Positions 31,580 through 38,828 of a stretch of 41,327 bases of DNA are shown here, in pieces. A model generated the notes under the pieces. The model was not told the origin of the DNA, ran no database searches, and saw only the letters and a list, made by a program, of their open reading frames with translations. Made by a program: the position numbers and the translations under genes. Source of the stretch: a virus. The first letter of the stretch is position 1. Each line of letters opens with the position of its first letter. The stretch is from positions 1-41,327 of IMG/VR virus record IMGVR_UViG_3300010397_000063. One strand, 5' to 3'.

Positions 31580-31971
31580 TTGAAGACCACCGGGCCGCCA
31601 TCGTTGCCGGTCACTTTGACCTGCTCGGCCGGCTTATCGAGCGCGCGGTTTAGTAGATCCGTGAAGGCCTGCACATTGGGGTCTTTCGTAAAAATCCAGT
31701 ATGTGGAGCCTTCCTTCGCACCCTTCGCGTTCAGTGCCTTCGCAATCTCATCCGGATCCGTGATGCGTTCGAATTGGCCAGTCTTGGGATTTCTGAGAAA
31801 GAAGTGCTGGATACCGGATGCGTTCGCGATCTGCGCGCCAATCATTTCCTCGAGTCGCTCAGTAATCATCTGGCGTGCGATTTCGCGGGCCTGCTCTTTC
31901 GCGAGCGTGGATGGAAATTTATAGCCCTTCGGCCGTCCTGCGCCTGTGCGTTTGCCGCCGTGGTTAGCCAT
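31567..31971 (-). CDS. Terminase small subunit-like DNA-binding protein (134 aa)
   Basis: The N-terminus GGKRTGAGRPKGYKFPSTLA is a common basic, GRP-containing start of small terminases and phage DNA-binding proteins. A helical middle (EQAREIARQMITERLEEMIG) and a C-terminal helix follow. Position directly upstream of the large terminase supports the call. No ribosome site is obvious before the ATG; a candidate promoter and palindrome lie just upstream. Confidence 0.75.
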   Translation of the reverse strand: MANHGGKRTGAGRPKGYKFPSTLAKEQAREIARQMITERLEEMIGAQIANASGIQHFFLRNPKTGQFERITDPDEIAKALNAKGAKEGSTYWIFTKDPNVQAFTDLLNRALDKPAEQVKVTGNDGGPVVFKWQE

Positions 31972-31992
31972 GGTGTGAAATCAAGTTATTCA

Positions 31993-32028
31993 AACCGCTT
32001 TATCGCTCAAAGCGGTTCGCATAGTCAA
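31993..32028 (-). promoter_or_regulatory. Candidate late promoter overlapped by a perfect palindrome
   Basis: On the minus strand TTGACT (plus 32023-32028) and GATAAA (plus 31999-32004) are spaced by 18 nt upstream of the terminase/structural genes. A perfect inverted repeat, AACCGCTTT and AAAGCGGTT with a 7-nt loop (31993-32017), covers the -10 and expected start site. It looks like an operator or 5'-end hairpin. Inference from sequence only. Confidence 0.5.
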
Positions 32029-32039
32029 GCACCGCATAT

Positions 32040-32471
32040 TTAGTAACACTCCCAGCTTTCCTTCCAACCGAAGCCGCGCTTTATGAATTCCGCGCGCAAC
32101 TGCTCCACGCACGAGCGCAGGGAATCGCACCAAAACGAAATGCCGCCGGCACTGCGAATCATTTCCATGTAATTTTCCTGCTCGAGATCCGGAACTTTCC
32201 CTGGCCGCTTGAATTCGATATCGATCCGAATCCCGCCAGGTCCGGATCCTGTCGAATCCGTCGCGCCTTTGTGGCCAAATGTGACGAGTCGAGTTCCGCC
32301 GCCGGGATTTGGAAGAACCATTCCGCCGCGATTTTGTCGCCACATCTTCACGCCCGGCACCGAGTTCAGCCACTGAATGCAGGCGGCCTGGATCTCCTTC
32401 TCGCGCGTATCGTCGAGCTTCGATCGACGCGGGGCTATGAATAGCCTGCGCTGATTGCGATTGACTCTCAT
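32040..32471 (-). CDS. VRR-NUC-type nuclease (143 aa)
   Basis: A short PD-(D/E)XK-like protein of the VRR-NUC group: EIQAACIQWLNSVPG with an early acidic residue, then GATDSTG (catalytic Asp), IRIDIEFKRPGK (E-x-K motif, about residues 87-89) and a QENYMEMIRSAGG helix. Phage single-domain VRR-NUC proteins are thought to resolve branched DNA before packaging. Position directly upstream of terminase fits that role. Confidence 0.82.
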   Translation of the reverse strand: MRVNRNQRRLFIAPRRSKLDDTREKEIQAACIQWLNSVPGVKMWRQNRGGMVLPNPGGGTRLVTFGHKGATDSTGSGPGGIRIDIEFKRPGKVPDLEQENYMEMIRSAGGISFWCDSLRSCVEQLRAEFIKRGFGWKESWECY

Positions 32472-32608
32472 GGCCGCTTCGATTTGCTCGCCAGTCTCTG
32501 CTTCAGACGTTCAGCCAGGCGTGCCAGCTTGCGCTTTGGGTTCGCGCGCTGGTTCCTCGGTTTCGTGAAGATGAAATTTCTCGGCTTCTCAAGATCTCCA
32601 GCACTCAT
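32468..32608 (-). CDS. Basic micro-protein (46 aa)
   Basis: The frame overlaps both neighbours by ATGA (32605-32608 and 32468-32471), strong evidence for a real coupled gene. The product MSAGDLEKPRNFIFTKPRNQ continues with a Lys/Arg-rich helix (KRKLARLAERLKQRLASKSK). Likely nucleic-acid-binding; no family. Confidence 0.65.
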   Translation of the reverse strand: MSAGDLEKPRNFIFTKPRNQRANPKRKLARLAERLKQRLASKSKRP

Positions 32609-33033
32609 CGCATTCCCTTTCCCGCGGTAACCGTCTCGAACTGCTTTTGAAATTCCGTGGCACGAGCACGGCTCTCGCGTTTCATTGCATCAAACTCGCC
32701 AGCCTTCAGCGGCTCCCAGTCTGGCGGTTTGTCTCCGCGATCGAGGATGTAGCGTGCATCGGTGATGCGTGGGCCCACCTCTGCGACTTCGCGCACAAAC
32801 TCCAGTACCGTTGCAATCGGCGGCATCACGTGCGGAATAGTCCACGATTCGATGAGTCGCTCCACGGCTCCCTGAAGATATTCAAGCTTTAAAGTCTTCA
32901 GCTTTTGGTAGTACTCGAGCTGGGTTCGATCGCTGATCTCCACGTTCATCGCTGTCGCCAGCCTGACGATCAAGCGCAAGACTGAGTCTCTGTGCACCTT
33001 CGACGGTTCGTTCGGTTTTAGATTTGCTGCCAT
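32605..33033 (-). CDS. Putative replicative-helicase loader-like protein (142 aa)
   Basis: ATG 33033 has GGAG eight bases upstream; two ATGs further out lack ribosome sites. The pattern LRLIVRLATAMNVEISDRTQ, then LEYYQKLKTLKLEYLQGAVE, then IPHVMPPIATVLEFVREVAE is the helical signature of phage G39P-like helicase loader/inhibitor proteins (L..L...y...L..l....l..A...li......PP). Its partner would be the host DnaB, since no phage helicase is seen. The first 152 nt overlap in a different frame with the DUF1376-type gene. Confidence 0.65.
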   Translation of the reverse strand: MAANLKPNEPSKVHRDSVLRLIVRLATAMNVEISDRTQLEYYQKLKTLKLEYLQGAVERLIESWTIPHVMPPIATVLEFVREVAEVGPRITDARYILDRGDKPPDWEPLKAGEFDAMKRESRARATEFQKQFETVTAGKGMR

Positions 33034-33856
33034 GTCCATTGCTCCGATTTGCATGGTTGATGGGTCGGTTGTATTGATCGATCGGTGAGTTCTTGAATAC
33101 GGCGTAGCGCTTGGGATTGGCGAGGTCAGCGAGGCTGTACTGTCCAAGTGGGGACGCGAGGTAGTTTTGCGTCGCTTCTTCCCATCCTGGCGGCAGTTCG
33201 CGCGCGGGCGTTTTGAAAACTTTTCGCAGTCTCGACAGCATGACGAAATCTGCGGATTCGGTCGCATAGGGAACTCCAGTGAGTTCCTCGCATTTCGAGG
33301 CGAAATAATCCGAGGCTTGGTCCCGAGGTCTGGCGGCCGGCGGCTTGTCCGCCGGTGGGCCAGTTATAAGGGAATTACTATTTTCAAGATTGGGAGAATC
33401 TTGAAGAGGGGAATACTCTTCTTTCTGAGTATGAGTCTGGCATTGCTTAAATGCATGCTTGGGCGATGCTTGAGCAATGCTACTAGCATGTAATTCCTTC
33501 TCAGCATTGTGTTTGGCCCATCGGACAGAAGCAGCTTTTTTCGCTCTTTTTTCGGTGAATTTGGCGGTGTGCATCAAACGCCGTCGGTCCTGTTCAAGGC
33601 GCGGAGAGATGAGTCTTTCGCCGCCCTGGATCGAATGGAATTTCGGTCGAAGTTTGACCCATAAGCCGGCGAAGTAATCCACCGGTTCGTGAACGGATCT
33701 GGCCAGGACGGTGGGGTCCGAGGAAATGGATCCTGCAACCCAGCATTGGTCGATCAGTTCGCGATAAATACCCTTCTCCCGATTATCGAGTTCGATGTAC
33801 ATCTCATCGCCTCGCCAATCGGGAACCGACCACATGTAGCTGCTGTAATCGCTCAA
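32882..33856 (-). CDS. DUF1376/YdaU-like replication initiator (324 aa)
   Basis: The N-terminal domain WRGDEMYIELDNREKGIYRE, LIDQCWVAGSISSDPTVLAR and LISPRLEQDRRRLMHTAKFT matches DUF1376 (YdaU), a winged-helix domain at the start of many phage replication initiators. The middle is a variable linker. A C-terminal domain (YFASKCEELTGVPYATESAD, then PPGWEEATQNYLAS) follows. Start TTG 33856 has GAAGGA about 12 nt upstream; ATG 33835 is an alternative. The last about 50 codons overlap the next gene. Confidence 0.75.
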   Translation of the reverse strand: MSDYSSYMWSVPDWRGDEMYIELDNREKGIYRELIDQCWVAGSISSDPTVLARSVHEPVDYFAGLWVKLRPKFHSIQGGERLISPRLEQDRRRLMHTAKFTEKRAKKAASVRWAKHNAEKELHASSIAQASPKHAFKQCQTHTQKEEYSPLQDSPNLENSNSLITGPPADKPPAARPRDQASDYFASKCEELTGVPYATESADFVMLSRLRKVFKTPARELPPGWEEATQNYLASPLGQYSLADLANPKRYAVFKNSPIDQYNRPINHANRSNGHGSKSKTERTVEGAQRLSLALDRQAGDSDERGDQRSNPARVLPKAEDFKA

Positions 33857-33885
33857 TTAGCCGTTCGATCCTTCAGGGCAAATAA

Positions 33886-33943
33886 CCGGCTTCCCTCTTT
33901 GAAGCCGGGCTGGTTCACTGTCTCGCTCTACGTTGGAGCGAGA
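33886..33943. terminator. Two perfect 8-bp hairpins in tandem
   Basis: CCGGCTTC/GAAGCCGG (33886-33908) and TCTCGCTC/GAGCGAGA (33921-33943), each with a 7-nt loop. On the minus strand the first is followed by TTATTTG, consistent with a leftward terminator that separates the integrase block from the replication/late block. No gene is seen in 33857-34014. Confidence 0.6.
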
Positions 33944-34014
33944 TCGTTAAAAGTCCGGCGACGGTGACTCATCGCAAGCAACCGCCGGTTCTAACAACCA
34001 TTAAAAACGTCAAT

Positions 34015-34856
34015 TCATTGTTCGCCGGATCCGCCGGCACGGTTCGCCGCTGGTGCGGGAAACTTTTTAAGGAGGCCCGAACGCGAAAAGCATTCCGAGT
34101 GATAGATGTGCGGCTCTGATCGGAACCAGCGCGGGCCTTCGCCATTCCATGAACCGCTGAAAGGTGTAGCCGTATGCGAATCCCTTGCGACAGCCGGCGC
34201 AACGACTAAAGAGCCAGCGTTTGATTTGGAGCAGCGGTTCCACTTTGATCTGCCAGTGCCACACGTGCCAGCGCGGATGCTGGAACCACCATCGACGATC
34301 GCGCATGATGAGGCCGGCGATTGCTCCGAAGAATGTTTTGGCTTGAGCCTCGCGCCAGAACATATCTTCTTCGACGGTGTTCGGTTCGCCGGCGCGATAC
34401 CAGTTCGAGTGATTAGCCGGATAGGAAACACAGACTGCCGCGAAAGCTGTCGATGTTGTTATGAGTCATATTCGCGGCCCATCGCGTGATTTTGTTCAGC
34501 GAGACATCGCGGCGAATCAGCCTTCGATTCTTCATGCACTGCGACATGAGAACGAGAGCGCCGAATACAAATCGCTCCACTTCAAGCGGATCGTCGTTCG
34601 ACTTCGCGGCCTTACGCATGAACCACGGCTCGCGTGCTTCGTCACTCGCGAGGCTCTGAACAATCGATTTCAGTTCTTTGGAGAATGGCGGCGTAAACCA
34701 ACCGCACGAATCATCAGAGCCGCCGATTTCAGGATCGCGGTGCCAGATTGTGATGAAGGTTTCGCGATAGCTTCGGTCGAAATCGTTTGTGCCTTTCTTG
34801 CCGTACTTCCGCCAGGGATATTTGATTTCATGGGCTACCGATGACGGATCATGCAT
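34015..34856 (-). pseudogene. Conserved phage protein broken by two frameshifts
   Basis: Frame 1 (34856 to 34413) begins SSVAHEIKYPWRKYGKKGTN and contains TIWHRDPEIGGSDDSCGWF. It stops at GGC-TAA. A second frame then continues HSNWYRAGEPNTVEED, FWREAQAKTFFGAIAGLIMR, HPRWHVWHWQIKVEPL and FSRCAGCRKGFAYG. A third frame continues TPFSGSWNGEGPRWFRSEPH and IYHSEC to a stop at 34015. Together they make one protein of about 280 residues with the order and motifs I recall from an unnamed conserved phage family. Both breaks lie at GGC-TA and need a skip of one base (or restoration of two). Either a pseudogene, sequence error, or recoding; the ATG overlaps the Ala-repeat gene end. Confidence 0.7.
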
Positions 34857-35670
34857 GGATTTCCTCTCCTTCCGCGACGACGGGCGCAGCCCGGAGGAGC
34901 TCGAGTAATTTTTCCGATTGCATGACGGCGCGCTTCTCTCGTTCCGCTGCCTCCGCTGCCCGCGCTGCCCGCGCTGCCCGCGCTGCCCACGCTGCCCGCG
35001 CTGCCCACGCTGCCCGCGCTGCCCGCGCTGCCCGCGCTGCCTCCGCTGCCTCCGCTGCCTCCGCTGCCCGCGCTGCCCACGCTGCCCGCGCTGCCCGCGC
35101 TGCCCGCGCGGGCAGCGCTGCCCACGCTGCCTCCGCTGCCCGCGCTGCCTCCGCTGCCTCCGCTGCCCGTTCGTCCGCCGAGATAATCTCGCCTTTCATC
35201 AGGCGCTCCTGGAGAGCGGTCGCGGATGCGACCGCCTTGTGCACGTCGGGAAATTTCGCATGATCAAACGTCGCGATCACGCCGTCCGTCGGATCGCCGA
35301 GAATCCAATACAGAAAATGCGTGACGACCATCGAGCAGTCCGCGCCAGGCGCGATCGCTTCGTAGAACTTTTCCGGCCATGCCATCGCTTGCTCTTGCGG
35401 CATCGCTTCAAACAGCGCGTCCTGCAGATGGAACAGTTCAACCGGTACCCCTAGTTCATCGGCCAGCAGCTGGTGATTGCCGTACGAACCAAGATTGCGT
35501 TTTTGAATTTTGGCGAGCGAATGAATCGAGCAGCCGACGGCGCAGCCCTTAAAGTTGCCGTTGGTCCCTTCGCCGTACGTGCCCTTGACGAGCATGTCCT
35601 GTTCGCGATGCCACTTCACTTGCTCGAGCAGCGCCGATTTCAATGCGGGATCGGAATGATAGGCCTTCAT
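34849..35670 (-). CDS. Ala-repeat protein with conserved N-terminal domain (273 aa)
   Basis: Residues 1-165 form a conserved-looking domain: MKAYHSDPALKSALLEQVKW, GNFKGCAVGCSIHSLA, LGVPVELFHLQDALFEAMPQ and ADCSMVVTHFLYWILGD. Many phages carry this domain followed by Ala-rich triplet repeats; its function is unknown to me. Residues about 168-250 are more than 20 units of x-Ala-Ala where x is Arg, Trp or Glu, with one LPAR interruption. The C-terminus is MQSEKLLELLRAAPVV. ATGA overlap with the integrase stop. Confidence 0.85.
   Translation of the reverse strand: MKAYHSDPALKSALLEQVKWHREQDMLVKGTYGEGTNGNFKGCAVGCSIHSLAKIQKRNLGSYGNHQLLADELGVPVELFHLQDALFEAMPQEQAMAWPEKFYEAIAPGADCSMVVTHFLYWILGDPTDGVIATFDHAKFPDVHKAVASATALQERLMKGEIISADERAAEAAEAARAAEAAWAALPARAARAARAAWAARAAEAAEAAEAARAARAARAAWAARAAWAARAARAARAAEAAEREKRAVMQSEKLLELLRAAPVVAEGEEIHA
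34946..35168 (-). repeat. 9-bp minisatellite encoding xAA repeats
   Basis: On the minus strand each unit is GCAGCG plus a variable codon (CGG, TGG or GAG). The GCAGCG part is almost invariant while the third codon switches between three values. One unit is inverted, creating an 18-bp perfect palindrome, GCTGCCCGCGCGGGCAGC, at 35099-35116. Likely prone to copy-number change and hard to assemble correctly. Confidence 0.9.
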
Positions 35671-37295
35671 AAGACGAGATTCTCCTGAGGTTTGGATTCG
35701 GTGAATGGAACGTAAAACGTTTCAGTGAAGGGAGTTGAAGCTGAAGTTATAGCAGCGCCAACCGTCCGAAGAGGGTTGGCTTTGTTATAACCGACTCTAA
35801 GACTCACACCCTTCACGAGATAGCGGTCGACAAAGATTTCAGGGACGGTCCGGATAAGGATTTCGCGCTTGGCTTCCATGCCCAAGTGGGCCCATTTCCG
35901 GAAAACTTTAACAACAGCGATGATCTGTTCCTCGCTGAATGCCGGCTTCCGTTCGATGGCTTCGACCTGGCACAACGCATCGAGTTCAGTTTCGAGGTCC
36001 CGCAGCTTTTCGTTCTTCTGCAGACGCGAGATATTGCCATCGATGAAGGCATCCGTGACGCGTCGCTTCTTCTCGAGTAGGGCATCAAAACGAGAGCGCA
36101 AAAGGTCATCGGCTGATGGCAGCCGGCTTTCCTCGAGGTTTGCCAGGTGGGATTCGATAATGCCGGACAGGAACGTTCGATCCGTCAGACGGCCGACGAG
36201 CTCGCGATCGAGGACCGGCTCGAGTAGGTGGCGCGACATGTTTCGATTGACGCAGCGGACAGCGCCGGGCTTGCTGTAATAGCGCGGCAGATTCGCTTTG
36301 CAGTGATAAAAGTCTTTGCGTCCGGTCGGCTCCGCAGCCCATGTATACATCGGCTGGCTACAGGCGCCGCAGTAGAGAAATCCACGGTAGCTGAAACGCG
36401 GGACAGATTGCGCATGGGCGGTGGAGTAGTGACGCCGTTTGGCGTCGACGATCGCGAGAATGCGCTGATGCTCCTCCTCACTTAGAAGGGGAGTCAATGG
36501 AATCCGCACCTTAATGACATCGTTCGGGTCGCGATCGATCTTGCGCCGATATCCTTTGCGTCGATGCGTCGGGGGAATGAAGCCGGCGGCTGACTGATCT
36601 TTCTTTTGTGAGTAAACCATCCAGCCGGCATAGATCGGATTTCGAAGAATTACCGGCACGCTTGAGCGTGAAAAGCCGGTGAGTTCCGCGAGCTTCTCAT
36701 AAACATGCAAGCCGCCCAGGAACAGCTTGAACAGCAATTTCACCGGCTCGAGTTCCGCTTGGTCGTAGTACCACCCCGTCTGTTTTGTGTGCCCAATACC
36801 TCGAGCGAGTGTGTGTTCACCGCACGGATGATGACCTTCACGACGGCGAACTTCTTTTGCGGATGCAATGCGCTCGGCAATATCGCCACGTTCCAGGCCT
36901 GAAACTCCCGCGCGGATCCCAGCCATGAATCGCGCCTGGCGGCTTGAGAGATCCAGGACGTCGGTGGGGAAGTAGAGCGTGATTCCGTTATCGACGAAAT
37001 GTTGCAGGATGGCGAAATCATCGAATCGTTCCGGCCGCATCAGGCGCGAGAATTCACGCGTGATGACTGCGGAGACCTTCGGATCCTCCAGGCATTTTAG
37101 AAACTCCTGATACTGGCTGGAGAAGAGAACGGCGGCGCCGGAAATATCCGCGAGCTCGAAGGTGCGCATCACATCGATGTCGTGCCTGGCTGCGATCTGC
37201 CGGATGATTTCCCGCTGCGCCGGAATGCTCGCGCGATCACCGTCCGCCTGGGCGCCGGTACTGACTCGTATTAATCCAATGCCAATTCGTTTCAT
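35667..37295 (-). CDS. Large serine recombinase (integrase) (542 aa)
   Basis: Resolvase-type N-terminus with nucleophile Ser12 in LIRVSTGAQADGDRAS, the conserved REFSRLMR segment, and recombinase domain motifs (VPVILRNPIYAGWMVYSQKK). A zinc ribbon follows (YCGACSQPMYTW, YHCKA, RCVNRNM), then a coiled coil around residues 395-450. Large serine integrases join attP and attB directionally and need a separate directionality factor to excise. It makes this phage temperate. The product starts 6 nt after the stop of a small upstream gene. Confidence 0.93.
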   Translation of the reverse strand: MKRIGIGLIRVSTGAQADGDRASIPAQREIIRQIAARHDIDVMRTFELADISGAAVLFSSQYQEFLKCLEDPKVSAVITREFSRLMRPERFDDFAILQHFVDNGITLYFPTDVLDLSSRQARFMAGIRAGVSGLERGDIAERIASAKEVRRREGHHPCGEHTLARGIGHTKQTGWYYDQAELEPVKLLFKLFLGGLHVYEKLAELTGFSRSSVPVILRNPIYAGWMVYSQKKDQSAAGFIPPTHRRKGYRRKIDRDPNDVIKVRIPLTPLLSEEEHQRILAIVDAKRRHYSTAHAQSVPRFSYRGFLYCGACSQPMYTWAAEPTGRKDFYHCKANLPRYYSKPGAVRCVNRNMSRHLLEPVLDRELVGRLTDRTFLSGIIESHLANLEESRLPSADDLLRSRFDALLEKKRRVTDAFIDGNISRLQKNEKLRDLETELDALCQVEAIERKPAFSEEQIIAVVKVFRKWAHLGMEAKREILIRTVPEIFVDRYLVKGVSLRVGYNKANPLRTVGAAITSASTPFTETFYVPFTESKPQENLVL

Positions 37296-37301
37296 GGGCG
37301 G

Positions 37302-37487
37302 CTACTGTAATCCGACCAGTTGTTTCGCGAGAACTTTTAAACGCGCGTCATCATTCGCGAGAATGGCTTCTTTGATTTGTTCTTCGAGATGGAATTGATC
37401 GTCGGCGATCTTCAGCGCCACATCGACGAGATCGCCGATCGGTTGAGGTTGGACTGGCTTGGATGTGGAAGCTTTGTTCTTTGACAT
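37302..37487 (-). CDS. Small helical protein upstream of integrase (61 aa)
   Basis: ATG 37487 has GGAAAG 9 nt upstream, which fixes the start; a TTG seven codons earlier is less likely. The product begins MSKNKASTSKPVQPQPIGDL and continues as an acidic/basic helix (DDQFHLEEQIKEAILANDDA). It sits in an operon with the integrase. It could be a directionality factor or regulator, by position only. Confidence 0.65.
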   Translation of the reverse strand: MSKNKASTSKPVQPQPIGDLVDVALKIADDQFHLEEQIKEAILANDDARLKVLAKQLVGLQ

Positions 37488-37509
37488 TCCCGCTGACTTT
37501 CCATTCAAC

Positions 37510-37529
37510 GGGATCTGTGGTTGGCAGCC
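37510..37529 (+). repeat. 20-bp direct repeat, copy 1
   Basis: GGGATCTGTGGTTGGCAGCC matches 38829-38848 at 19 of 20 positions, and weaker similarity continues for about 25 bp on the right (ATCCT, CCA, TTTC, CAG in the same order). It lies just upstream of the integrase operon. Confidence 0.75.
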
Positions 37530-37534
37530 GGAAC

Positions 37535-37564
37535 CTATCCTGCCAGAAATATTTCAGTTGTCAA
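37535..37564 (-). promoter_or_regulatory. Candidate integrase-operon promoter
   Basis: On the minus strand a perfect TTGACA (plus 37559-37564) is followed 17-18 nt later by a poor -10 (GGATAG). It would read toward the 61-aa gene and the integrase. The gap 37488-37682 has no clear gene and is also a likely place for attP, which cannot be recognised without the host site. Confidence 0.4.
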
Positions 37565-37682
37565 CGGCTGATTTTGAGACTGGACTGAAGGTCCTAGTTT
37601 GTCCCGCCCTTGGATATTCTGGTCCGCTCCGAACAATTAAGTCCGGGCTTCAATCGGCCGTAAGAGCCGGAGGGATAAGACT

Positions 37683-37853
37683 GTGCCAAAAACTCGGAAA
37701 CTTCCTGCCTACTACAAAGAAATCCGCTTCAAACTGAAGATCATTGTCACCTATGGACCGCCCGGCTTTTCCAGATCCATCCGTGGCGCGATAAGACAGA
37801 TGTATGCCGATACTATTCGGCATCGCCGACCCACTCCTTTTCGAGTCCGCTAA
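37683..37853 (+). CDS. Possible basic micro-protein (56 aa)
   Basis: GTG 37683 is preceded by GGAGGG at 8 nt, an excellent ribosome site. The product MPKTRKLPAYYKEIRFKLKI and the rest (VTYGPPGFSRSIRGAIRQMY) is strongly basic. It converges on the leftward HTH gene and overlaps its end by 41 nt. A directionality factor, antirepressor or DNA-binding regulator would fit, but no family is recognised. Confidence 0.45.
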   Translation: MPKTRKLPAYYKEIRFKLKIIVTYGPPGFSRSIRGAIRQMYADTIRHRRPTPFRVR

Positions 37854-38205
37854 TCATCGATTCAACAGAGCGCTTTGCTCCAGGTACGTCAAGAACGGCC
37901 TGGAGCCGCTCATGTATTCCTGCGTCGGCATGTTTGCGAAACTTATTTGGCGACTTTTGGAAAAATTGCTCCGGCTCGACCTTCAACACTTCGAGTACGC
38001 CGAGCAACGGAAGCAACTGAAGATCTCCTTTCTCCGGATCGATCATTCCTCGCAGTGTCTGCTTGTGAATTTCCGCGGCCTTGGCAATTTCGTCTTGAGT
38101 CATCGTGGATTCATCGACCAGTCGGCGCAGCCTCCCGCGAATCCACCGAATTCGAGCCGCATGCCGGCTGAGTCGCGTTTTGGCTTGATGTCCCTTAAGT
38201 TCCAC
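37813..38205 (-). CDS. HTH (XRE-like) regulator, leftward (130 aa)
   Basis: The first 30 residues are Arg-rich. A helix-turn-helix follows (STMTQDEIAKAAEIHKQTLR, about residues 33-52) with the second part of an XRE-type bundle (LQLLPLLGVLEVLKVEPEQF). The C-terminal half is helical and could dimerise. GTG start with no clear ribosome site. It is divergent from the HTH gene at 38314 across an AT-rich operator region, so the two likely form the lysis-lysogeny switch; which is repressor is not clear. Confidence 0.75.
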   Translation of the reverse strand: MELKGHQAKTRLSRHAARIRWIRGRLRRLVDESTMTQDEIAKAAEIHKQTLRGMIDPEKGDLQLLPLLGVLEVLKVEPEQFFQKSPNKFRKHADAGIHERLQAVLDVPGAKRSVESMISGLEKEWVGDAE

Positions 38206-38251
38206 AACGGACTGAGATTAACGGCAGCCCGCCCAATCCAACAATAAAAAC

Positions 38252-38304
38252 GTTTAACTATGTTTAAAATCGTGGTTGACATTTAAATATCATTTAACTA
38301 TCTT
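38252..38304 (+). promoter_or_regulatory. Switch operator region and rightward promoter
   Basis: TTGACA (38276-38281), a 17-nt spacer and TATCTT (38299-38304) make a near-consensus promoter. Four TTTAA boxes start at 38253, 38263, 38282 and 38293, and the 9-mer TTTAACTAT occurs twice exactly 40 bp apart. These look like paired operators that bracket the -35 element. Predicted transcription start is about 38311, only a few bases before the ATG at 38314. Confidence 0.7.
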
Positions 38305-38313
38305 GATATCACA

Positions 38314-38586
38314 ATGAAGCTCGATGGAAACAAAGTAAGGCGGCTCCGAGTGAAAGCTGACCTAACGCAAGAACAGTTGGGAGAAAAGGCTGGCGTATCT
38401 GGGCAGACAGTTCTGAATGCTGAGGCCGGCAAGGGTATCCAAGATCTGAGCGCGCAACGCATCGCAACGGCGCTCGGTATCGAGGTTGATGAACTGGAAG
38501 CGCCAGACCTACCGGTTCCCCTCACTCCAGAAGCCGAGACGGAGCTTGTCCGTGAAGTCAAGGAATCCGCGAAAGAGAGCGCGTAG
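38314..38586 (+). CDS. HTH (XRE/Cro-CI type) regulator, rightward (90 aa)
   Basis: The sequence NKVRRLRVKADLTQEQLGEK followed by AGVSGQTVLNAEAG is a classic XRE HTH, then SAQRIATALGIEVDELEAPD completes the five-helix domain. The acidic tail is short, so there is no CI-type protease-like domain. The predicted transcription start lies only a few bases before the ATG and no ribosome site is seen, so the mRNA may be nearly leaderless, as with lambda cI from PRM. First gene of the rightward arm. Confidence 0.85.
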   Translation: MKLDGNKVRRLRVKADLTQEQLGEKAGVSGQTVLNAEAGKGIQDLSAQRIATALGIEVDELEAPDLPVPLTPEAETELVREVKESAKESA

Positions 38587-38590
38587 GTGA

Positions 38591-38821
38591 ATGGAGCCGT
38601 TTCGCGAAACCACATTTGCCGCCGACGATCTGGGGCCGTGCCGAATGCCCAAATGCAAGCGCTCGGCAGTGAAGGGCTGTCGAGGTCAATGCCGGTCGCA
38701 CTACAACGGCTGTTCGAAGTTGGTCCGAGAACGCATCACGACGTGGGCGCTCTTAATTGAGCAAGGCTGGGCCTTACCAACGCCGCCCACATTGAAACAG
38801 TTGGTTCCGAAAGCAAGTTGA
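38591..38821 (+). CDS. Small zinc-finger-like protein (76 aa)
   Basis: The core CRMPKCKRSAVKGCRGQCRS followed by HY has the Cys/His spacing of a small finger found in many phage and bacterial accessory proteins (C..C....GC...C..HY). The C-terminal half is helical (TTWALLIEQGWALPTPPTLK). It begins 4 nt after the HTH gene stop, so co-transcription is likely. Possibly a DNA-binding regulator. Confidence 0.7.
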   Translation: MEPFRETTFAADDLGPCRMPKCKRSAVKGCRGQCRSHYNGCSKLVRERITTWALLIEQGWALPTPPTLKQLVPKAS

Positions 38822-38828
38822 TTAACCG

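Noticed and set aside
34946-35168. CRISPR-like array
   Set aside because: Units are contiguous 9-mers with no spacers; it is a coding minisatellite.
34841-35454. Plus-strand frames rich in Cys-Pro-Arg or Ala-Arg repeats opposite the Ala-repeat gene
   Set aside because: They arise only from the 9-bp repeat read on the other strand. They have no ribosome site, and the opposite gene has a conserved N-terminal domain.
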